A stretch of DNA of 28,772 bases. Origin: Silene noctiflora (Eukaryota > Streptophyta > Magnoliopsida > Caryophyllales > Caryophyllaceae). Within the stretch, counting starts at the first letter, position 1. The number at the start of each line of letters is the position of its first letter. This document shows, one piece after another, positions 22,633 to 28,772 of this stretch. Location: positions 35,879-64,650 of the forward strand of contig VHZZ01002968.1 in NCBI GenBank assembly GCA_009801015.1, read 5' to 3'. Below the pieces are notes generated by a model. It had not been told where the DNA came from. It worked only from the letters and a program-made list of their open reading frames with translations, and did no database searches. The position numbers were made by a program, and so were the translations under genes.

Positions 22633-22793
22633 GACGGACACTATCCATCACAAGCTAAAAATCGATAGTCCATCTCTCACAATATACAAGTGACACTATT
22701 CGTGGGGTGCTCCATTTCCCCACTTACCCTTTCACTTGTCTTATTATGAGAGGGATATTATCCGTCTTCAGTTTGTGATTGATAGTGTCCGTC
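22633..22793. mobile_element. Short MITE with GACGGACACTATC ends (161 bp)
   Basis: The left end GACGGACACTATCCATCACA and the reverse complement of the right end GACGGACACTATCAATCACA differ by one base over 20, a clear terminal inverted repeat. The internal sequence includes TTATTATGAGAGG, also found in the truncated relative at 25544-25672. No clear target duplication and no coding capacity. Confidence 0.75.
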
Positions 22794-23676
22794 AAACAAC
22801 GCCATTTGTATATAATATATTGCTACTCCTATATGAGAAAGACATTATTATTTTATTATTATGGTTTTTACGTAATCGTTTTACACTTTATAAAAACATC
22901 CATACCTCATCACATAAATTGTATACAATAGTTACCAAGGAATTAAATAGTTGACTCATACAAAGAGAACATGATTTGTCAAAAAAATCGTCAAATAAAA
23001 TTATCGTATACATAAAATTATTATTTTTTGTTCATATACTTCATTCATTTACGTAAGAAACACAAGGGTAATGTTGTTATAGTTGTATCCATTATAATGA
23101 CTTAGATCAAAAAGTAAAAGCATTGTTCTGCTTTAATTAAAAGTCTTGAGTCAAAACCCTAAAAATGCAACAATGTTAATAATTTATAAAGGATAGTTTT
23201 ATCGCGCTAATAATTTTATATATCTGACTCATACCCCCCACTTGCTTTCCTCTCTCTTCTCATGGGGCTTTTGTGAGACAAAATGGTACCCGTCACAAGC
23301 TTGTGACGGATACTCCGTCATAAGGGAGAATTTGTGTTTTATATATCGGACTCGAATGAATTACCAAAAAAGGTTGAAACCAAATTTGTCCACTAAGTAA
23401 GAATGTGGTCCTCTCATAAAAAACTCAACCCTAATAGAGACAATAAAGTTGGAGTTTAAATTAGAGGCTATGAGTCTAGTCTACAAATCTACAATCTACA
23501 CATTAATATATCAAGATTATTATACTTTTATAGTGCATGCCCAAATTAGGTAGAAAGCACCTAATTATATAAGGGTGAAATTTGGAGAAACAAATGAATA
23601 CAACAAGGTAGGTAAATAATAGCTCAGCAACAATTAATAAAATCATCTTGCATTCTAACGGTAGGTTAGATACAGT
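22794..23676. other. AT-rich intergenic DNA with a perfect 20-bp palindrome
   Basis: No gene is supported. CCGTCACAAGCTTGTGACGG at 23290-23309 is a perfect 20-base palindrome, followed by GATACTCCGTCATAAGGGAG. It looks like a joined pair of termini from the GACGG/CACAAGC MITE group in this window. Confidence 0.55.
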
Positions 23677-23679
23677 CCG

Positions 23680-23822
23680 GATTCTCTCCATTTTCTCAAA
23701 AAGAAAAAATGGATCTTTATTTTTTATAAACGATCCGGATCAAATCTTGTGATGATCCAATGCTTGTAATCGTTTTATAAAAATAAAGTTTTAATGAAAT
23801 GGAAAGAAAGAAATGAAGAGGA
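23680..23822. mobile_element. MITE-like element with nested inverted repeats
   Basis: The outer ends GGATTCTCTCCATTTTCT and, on the reverse strand, GGATCCTCTTCATTTCTTTC are imperfect inverted repeats. Inside, CTTTATTTTTTATAAACGAT (about 23715-23734) pairs with ATCGTTTTATAAAAATAAAG (about 23770-23789). The whole ~143 bp can fold back. The target duplication is unclear. Confidence 0.5.
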
Positions 23823-24945
23823 TCCAAATTTGGTTAGATTCACAAAGATTAAAGTACAAAAGCAAATTATAGAAGTAGACGGTCTTATACAGAAGACAAT
23901 TCATTTTAATAAAAGATTATTCATTTGTTGCTAATAAATTAGTTGTCTTTTTATATAATGAGACTGTTTTACACAATAATTACTGTTACATAAAATATCA
24001 AGCTTTAGTTTCAAAATAAAGATAAAAATAAACTTGTACCCATATTTGTTATGGACGTCATATTACTAATCTGGACATCTTATACGTACTCTTCCTCGCA
24101 AAGGTGGAGTCAAAATTTGAACTTTAGGGTGGCGAAAAACTTCGGCAATAGCGAATAGATAGAGTTCAAGTAATGTAATAAGGTAAATTCAAAAAAAATT
24201 CAAAAATTATAATTAAATTTTTCGAAGTTTTCACCAACCAACGGAGATAAGTGTTCCTACTAACCTCGTAGCTGCATACCCGCTTATACCTATAATATAG
24301 GTCTTATATAGTTAGCCTTTTTTTTTTTTTATTACAATTAGCTATCAAGAGTGGAAAGATTACATGATGGCTTTGTGAGTTAACCTATAAGGCATTTTAT
24401 TAAGAGTTTTAGGAATAAAAGTGAAAGAAATATAATAGAAATTATAATATGTATTAAGGATATCAGTAGATCTTCCAAAAGATCGTCTCCCACTAAATTA
24501 GATTAGTGATAAGAATTCTTGTATCCTTTATTTTTCTTTTATTGTAGATCATTCGATTTGGTCGAGATTTAAGTCTGTAGGATCACTGGAATATTAAAAC
24601 TTTCTCCCATGAATACTAACACTGCCGTATTTTTAGGACTCGTAAACTCTGTCTTGAAGTGGCCGTTTTTCCATGATATAGTTGGTCATTGATGTTATTT
24701 GCAAGATATGTTTGTTTATAGGCATCGTGTATCTCGTCCATGTTTGTATAATTATGGTCTAATGTATGACGATCTTCTATCATATTCAATTACATACTAT
24801 TCTATTCATTTTATTTTATTAAATTAATTAATTAATTGTTCATGTTGTCAGAAAGTTATTATAATTGAGCATTGAATTGGCATCGTGATTTTCACACCTT
24901 AGCTTTGACGAACAATACTTGACAAATAATTTTTGATTTTAATGT
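23823..24945. other. AT-rich intergenic DNA with repeat relics
   Basis: No gene is supported. At about 23880-23980, GACGGTCTTATACAGAAG and GAGACTGTTTTACAC resemble the ends of the 13519-13640 element. At about 24545-24700 the sequence is recognisably related to part of the duplicated block in protease intron 1 (6487-6610 and 6957-7090): ATCATTCGATTT, GTAGGATCACT and CTCMCATGA-type words occur in the same order. Confidence 0.45.
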
Positions 24946-25437
24946 ACAAAGTAAGTCTCTTATAATTAGGACAGTCTCGTACATTAAGAGTGGTGTAAAA
25001 CAAATCATAATAATCAAACAAAAATTAAGAAAAGTGACCATTTTTTATGTGAGAGGTTTCACAATCATAATATTGATTGTGAAACCGTCTCAGAGAAAAA
25101 TTAGTGTATACTGCAATATTACTCCATACTACCTAAATTTTGTAAAAATAAATATTTTTTTTGTCATGGGGGCGTGCATGGAAAATTGGAAATACATTTG
25201 GGGTGCTCGACTAGGCAAACATGAATTGTAAATTCAGAATATATAATATTTAGTTAATTGATTTTTTTCATTACTATTAGATTTTTTTTTCTCTCCAACA
25301 TTAATTTAAGAGCAAATAGTTGGAGGGAAAGGGGATAATTCATAATTGTATACGGAGTACAATTTTAAACTTTTATGGCAATCATGAATCTCCTAACCAA
25401 ATAAGCGATTGCTGGTAAATTAGTTGGTATTTATATA
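24946..25437 (+). repeat. Long direct repeat, copy R1
   Basis: This ~490-bp block recurs at 27955-28407 in the same orientation, about 3.0 kb away. Shared landmarks in order: TACAAAGTAAGTCTCTTATA, GACAGTCTCGTA, AGTGACCA, GTGAGAGGTTTCACAATC, GAGAAAAATTAGTGTATA, GTCATGGGGGCGTGCATGGA, ACATTTGGGGT, TTTTTCATTACTATTAGATT, AATTTAAGAGCAAATAGTT and CTCCTAACCAAATAAGCGAT. It contains a perfect hairpin GGTTTCACAATCA / TGATTGTGAAACC (25055-25067 and 25074-25086). No coding region, and no TG...CA ends as in an LTR. Confidence 0.85.
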
Positions 25438-25543
25438 AATGGTGACTAAAAATGTCATTCGTGACTTTACAAGTCACCTTAACTAGAGAGGAAAGGCTTT
25501 GATCACATTTTGCCTAATAGGGAGAACACAAATCCTCATCGAA

Positions 25544-25672
25544 GACGGACATTATCCGATCCGTTACAAGCTGAAATTGGATAGTGCCCCTCTTATATTA
25601 TGCAAGTAACACTATCCATGAAGTGCTCAATTTCTCCCTCATTTGCCCTCTCGTCTGCCTTATTGTGAGAGG
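25544..25672. mobile_element. Truncated MITE, related to 22633-22793, cut by a CACTA end
   Basis: It starts with GACGGACATTATCCGAT and aligns with the intact 161-bp MITE through TTATTGTGAGAGG (compare TTATTATGAGAGG at 22741-22753). There it stops exactly where CACTA begins at 25673. The final ~40 bases with the right terminal repeat are missing. Confidence 0.7.
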
Positions 25673-25695
25673 CACTAAAAAAAAAACACGGGAAA

Positions 25696-26167
25696 CTGAC
25701 GGAAAAAATCCGTCAGAAACAACCATATTCTGTCAGTAAATCGGTTTCCTGACGGAAAATCTGTCGGGAAAGGGCGTTACTACGATTCGTCACTAAAAAC
25801 GCATTCCTGACGGAATTTCCGTCAGTAATTTGGAATATTGACGGAATTTCCGTCAGAATCCCTGACACGTGGCACCTGAGGTAGTTCCATAAAAATTTGA
25901 AAAAATGAAAGGTCTGACAGAAATTCCGTCAATAAAGTCAACAAAAAATTGACTTTGCTGACGAAATTTCCGTCAGGATTGCTGACACGTGGCACCTGAG
26001 ACTGTTTCACAAGAATTTGAAAAAAGAGGATCTCACGGAAATTACGTCAGAAAAGTCAAAGAAAAATTGACTTTCCTGACGGAATTTCCGTCAGTAAGAC
26101 AAATGTACTACGGAAATTCCGTCAGGAAAGTCAATTTTTTTTAACTTTCCTGACGGCATTTCCGTCA
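25696..26167. repeat. CACTA subterminal palindromic repeats
   Basis: About ten units of a CTGACGGAAATTCCGTCAG-type palindrome or its halves lie here, for example 25806-25825, 25839-25855, 25957-25976, 26076-26094 and 26110-26124. A ~120-bp higher-order unit is tandemly repeated: CTGACACGTGGCACCTGAG occurs at about 25862-25880 and 25982-26000, followed by AATTTGAAAAAA-type and AAAATTGACTTT words. CACGTGGC is a G-box-like core. In CACTA elements such repeats are the binding sites for the element's DNA-binding protein. Confidence 0.75.
26110..26165. repeat. Near-perfect hairpin in the CACTA subterminal region
   Basis: Arms 26110-26131 and 26144-26165 pair at 21 of 22 positions around a 12-base T-rich loop. 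If transcribed it would form a strong stem-loop, but it is most simply two subterminal repeat units in opposite orientation. Confidence 0.7.
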
Positions 26168-26281
26168 TGATTTGATTTGGCTGTTTTAGAAACAACAGCT
26201 TCCTGCCGGGCCACAATGCAATGCATTGTTTCGAATCCATCCAACATACACAACCAAGACCTGCAATTTGCCCATATAATC

Positions 26282-26334
26282 GTCGACCGCCAAGTGGGAA
26301 TCAATTTTCATGTCGACCGCCAAGCAGGAATCAA
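26282..26334 (+). repeat. Two-copy tandem repeat, 30-base period
   Basis: GTCGACCGCCAAGTGGGAAT (26282 onward) and GTCGACCGCCAAGCAGGAAT (26312 onward) differ at two positions and are followed by the same CAA. The pair lies inside the CACTA element, between its subterminal repeats and the transposase 3' end. An open frame on the + strand (26177-26422) crosses it but shows no protein signature. Confidence 0.75.
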
Positions 26335-26606
26335 GAGTAGTCAACAAAAAAAATTGAACGCGATTGGAAAAACAAGTTTATTTACATCAAAAATTTGTCA
26401 AATACGTACAATGTCTTACTAATTAAATACAAATAAACAATGTTTTTTAAATACTAACACAGACAACAATACTAACCTAAAAATGAACGGTACCAGTAGC
26501 TCCAAACCCATGTCCGTCGTCTGCAAAGTCGTTTCTAGAATGTGGGGGGAGGGAAACCTTAGCACGAGTTAGGAGGTTGAGAAGCCTACATCTCAGCCCA
26601 AGCCTT

Positions 26607-27896
26607 TTACATGGCCGCCATTTGTTCAGCCTGGAGACGGACTTTTTCTTGAGTCTGGCGAACTTGATCTTCAAGAGTTAGTCGGACGGCTCGTTCATTG
26701 CTCATTTGGGTGGCGATTTGAGAAACCATGCTAGGAGCGTAAGAGAAAGATCGACGCACACCATTGTTAGAAGGAGGATCATACCACACTTCGGCCTCCT
26801 TGTCTCCGGTCCCAAATAGCCTCGACTTCTTGTCGAAGCCCTTGACAGCCTTGCAATACGCCTGGATCTCGTCTGAAGTTTGTTCAGGTGGCAATGGTTG
26901 ACTCATCTCCTCCTTGTAAACAGTATGAAAATACAAACAAAACCGTTAGAAATGATATAATGAAAAATTAAATAGAATAAATATTACCGTTGTTTCTAAG
27001 AAAAATAAATATTAAATTGATTACAAAAATTTACTTCTGTCTCAACAGTTCGAGAATTAACCCACTCGCCCTTCTTGTTTTTCTTTGTCCGTTCAAACAA
27101 CTTGTATGGAGTGACCTCTTGATCCTGAAAGTAGCATGGAAACAAATAAAATAAATTACGGAAAATTCACGTGGTACCCTTGAACTTTGCCATTTTTCGC
27201 ATGGTATCCAATTTTTTAAGTCTGTGCACATGATATCCCTGAAATATGATTTACAAACATAACATAATCTTTTTATCGTTTTTATAATTTTCAATTGAGC
27301 ATAAATTATAGATCATAAATCAGAATTGATTAATTTTTTTTTTTCAAATTGATTAACTTTTCGAGATCTATAAGTTGATAAAACGAAAATGGTCATTNGG
27401 AAATTTAAGATCGAAGATATGGTTGATTTGAGATTTTCGTTAAAAAAACCCTATAAAATGCCTGTCGGCAATTTTTTTTCTTCAAATCATTAATTATGAC
27501 TAGATAATCATCTTAGGAAAAACATTTGGGCGATTCTGAATTCTGATCTATGAGTTATGCGCAATTGAATTTTTTTACAGCGACAAAAAGGGTATGTTGT
27601 GCATGAAAATTAAACATAGAGGGTATAATGTATACAAACTTAAAAAGTTGGGTACTATGTGCAAAATGACAAAGTTCAAGGGTACCACGTGAATTTTACG
27701 AATAAATTATATTCGCCAATCATTTATATTAACCAATTTGTGAAAGCAACGTATACAATACTTACCCATTTCTTAAAAGCATTGGAGCAACTCTTCTGGC
27801 CTATAGTGTGGGTGTCCAATGCTTTCCCATCTTTACTACCCGACATTCTATTTGCCTTATTTATTTTCGAATGTTTGGCAAAGTCGGGATCAGTTT
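26607..27896 (-). pseudogene. Plant En/Spm (CACTA) transposase-domain gene, C-terminal part
   Basis: Three exons read in one frame on the reverse strand with GT-AG introns: 27766-27896, 27035-27124 and 26607-26912 (TAA stop). They encode 43, 30 and 101 complete residues. The first gives TDPDFAKHSKINKANRMSGS and ends in FKKW; the second DQEVTPYKLFERTKKNKKGE and WVNSRTVETE; the third EEMSQPLPPEQTSDEIQAYC, then KSRLFGTGDKEAEVWYDPPS and a Gln/Glu-rich coiled coil ending EQMAAM. This order, especially the ELF-type T-K-G-W segment and the SRLFGTG-xEA-WYDPPS box, matches the plant Ptta/En/Spm transposase domain (Pfam Transposase_24). The N-terminal part is absent: just upstream of 27896 the frame is closed, and direct repeat R2 begins at 27955. 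Therefore a fragment, although the visible frame is intact. First acceptor at 27897-27898 is inferred. Confidence 0.68.
27159..27700. mobile_element. Foldback Mutator-like MITE with 9-bp target duplication (542 bp)
   Basis: Left end CGGAAAATTCACGTGGTACC and reverse-complemented right end CGTAAAATTCACGTGGTACC are nearly identical, and the inverted repeats continue with lower identity for about 160 bases per side (for example TTCAATTGAGCATAAATTAT on the left against TTCAATTGCGCATAACTCAT). Both sides are flanked by AATAAATTA (27150-27158 and 27701-27709), a 9-bp target duplication as made by Mutator-like elements. There is no coding region. It lies inside the transposase intron 27125-27765. The assembly gap base N is at 27398 in its centre. 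Confidence 0.85.
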
Positions 27897-27954
27897 CTCA
27901 ATTAACATGATTACTTTCTTCTCTTTAAACAAAAAAAGTAACTCCGTCTGTAAT

Positions 27955-28407
27955 CTACAAAGTAAGTCTCTTATAATTAAGACAGTCTCGTATATTAAGA
28001 GTGTTGTAAAACAAATCTTAAAGACATTGATAATCGAACAAAAAATAGGAAAAGTGACCACTTCTTATGTGAGAGGTTTCACAATCGTAGTATTGATTGT
28101 GAGACCGCCTCAGAGAAAAATTAGTGTATATTGTACTATTACTCCGTACTACGTAAATTTTGTAAAGATACATATTTTTTTTTTTGTCATGGGGGCGTGC
28201 ATGGAAATACATTTGGGGTACTCGACTTGGCAAACATGAACTATATTTTTTTCATTACTATTAGATTTTTTTTTTCTCCAACATTAATTTAAGAGCAAAT
28301 AGTTAGAGGAAAAGGAGGTAATTCATAGTTGTATATGGAATACAGTTTTAAACTTTTATTGCAATCATAAATCTCCTAACCAAATAAGCGATGGTTGGTA
28401 AACTAGT
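27955..28407 (+). repeat. Long direct repeat, copy R2
   Basis: Second copy of the block at 24946-25437, same orientation, with scattered substitutions and small indels: R2 has extra AAAGACATTG near 28018 and lacks the ~34 bases of R1 around TTCAGAATATATAATATTTA (25231-25258 region). The internal hairpin is weakened (GGTTTCACAATC / GATTGTGAGACC). It starts 59 bases beyond the outermost transposase exon and ends near GGTAAACTAGTG. Confidence 0.85.
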
Positions 28408-28772
28408 GTAGATCTCACATATTTGCGGTATATATAGAGGTTTTGTTTTTAGTTATTATTTAAGTATTTTAAATTGATAAGCCATTAATTTATCATATAT
28501 CTCATTGTATTTCTATATGAGGAAAAAATGAACTATATATGAACTAATCAACAGATTTTAGTAAAGTTATAAAATATGTTTAATGATTTTTTATTTCTTT
28601 AACATAAAACTAATGATTACAAATAATAAATTTTCACAAATTACGTTAAACTAGTATTGGTGTCCGGCTCCACCCGAGCTACCTTTATTTAGCATTAAAA
28701 TTTATGTTCAATTAAATAAAACTACATTAAAGTTGCATAACTCATAAATTTATCATTAATATATTTTTCTAT
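28408..28772. other. AT-rich DNA to the end of the window, nothing recognised
   Basis: No gene, RNA or repeat boundary was recognised. A CACTA right terminus ending in TAGTG preceded by a T run and CCCGTGT was looked for here and not found. Confidence 0.5.

Larger units (their letters stand above)
25673..27896 (-). mobile_element. CACTA (En/Spm-type) DNA transposon, partial
   Basis: The + strand left boundary starts with CACTA at 25673 followed by an A run and ACACGGGAAA, a typical CACTA terminus. It is followed by ~490 bases of short palindromic subterminal repeats (25696-26167). Then come reverse-strand exons of a plant En/Spm transposase domain, so this is the 3' terminus relative to the transposase gene. 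The opposite terminus (ending TAGTG) was not found in the window, so the element either continues past 28772 or is broken; the end given is the last recognisable transposase exon. Confidence 0.65.

Noticed and set aside
25696..26167. CRISPR-like array
   Set aside because: The repeats are palindromic, irregularly spaced and located next to a CACTA terminus in a spliced-gene plant genome. They are transposon subterminal repeats.
26177..26422. 81-codon open frame on the + strand inside the CACTA element
   Set aside because: It crosses subterminal and tandem repeat DNA, includes the repeated DRQ-GI unit only because of the 30-base tandem repeat, and is opposite to the transposase direction.
27808..28239. 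143-codon open frame on the + strand
   Set aside because: It is antisense to the transposase exon 27766-27896 and continues into direct repeat R2. R1 has a similar accidental frame (25034-25231) but shows no protein signature.
24946..28407. LTR retrotransposon with R1 and R2 as LTRs
   Set aside because: The repeats do not begin with TG or end with CA, no primer-binding site or polypurine tract adjoins them, and the interior holds a MITE and CACTA sequence instead of gag-pol.

Overview
This is a gene-dense stretch of plant nuclear DNA followed by a transposon-rich tail. The evidence is spliced GT-AG genes with plant-specific families (a GPI-anchored aspartic protease, a clade-E PP2C, a chloroplast DUF2358 protein), AT-rich introns, many MITEs, a tRNA-derived SINE and a CACTA transposon. 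Recurrent motifs such as TACTCCGTAC, GAGACCGTCTC and degenerate GAACT runs recall Caryophyllales genomes (spinach, beet, quinoa or campion relatives), but that placement is an impression and was not tested. A single N at 27398 indicates draft assembly.

Layout. 1-3605 (+): 3' part of a LUC7-like U1 snRNP gene, seven exons seen, 5' end outside the window. 3606-5917: intergenic, with a Tourist-like MITE and a reverse-strand SINE with A box, B box and poly(A) tail. 5918-12046 (+): complete ten-exon aspartic protease of the A36/A39 type (482 aa), whose first intron holds an imperfect tandem duplication that also copies the exon 1 donor site. 12480-14515 (-): complete five-exon DUF2358 plastid protein (300 aa), tail-to-tail with the protease; its last exon is a separate 102-nt exon that a simple ORF call misses. 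15216-19546 (-): complete five-exon PP2C of the PP2C74 type (478 aa), in tandem with the DUF2358 gene. 19547-20400: its 5' UTR and promoter. 20400-25500: no supported gene, scattered MITEs. 25500-28772: nested mobile elements. A CACTA terminus interrupts a small MITE, palindromic subterminal repeats follow, then three in-frame exons of a reverse-strand En/Spm transposase. A 542-bp foldback element with a 9-bp target duplication sits in one of the transposase introns. A ~450-490 bp direct repeat occurs upstream of the MITE/CACTA junction and again beyond the transposase exons.

The four host genes do not form a pathway: RNA splicing, pollen/cell-surface proteolysis, an uncharacterised plastid function and membrane-linked dephosphorylation. 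Gene order looks ancient, because from memory Arabidopsis keeps PP2C74 next to A36 on chromosome 5 and a DUF2358 gene next to A39 on chromosome 1. I found no convincing new biological system. The most notable points are the nested transposons, the duplicated splice donor, and a 45-nt T tract next to a splice acceptor in a gene for a splicing factor.
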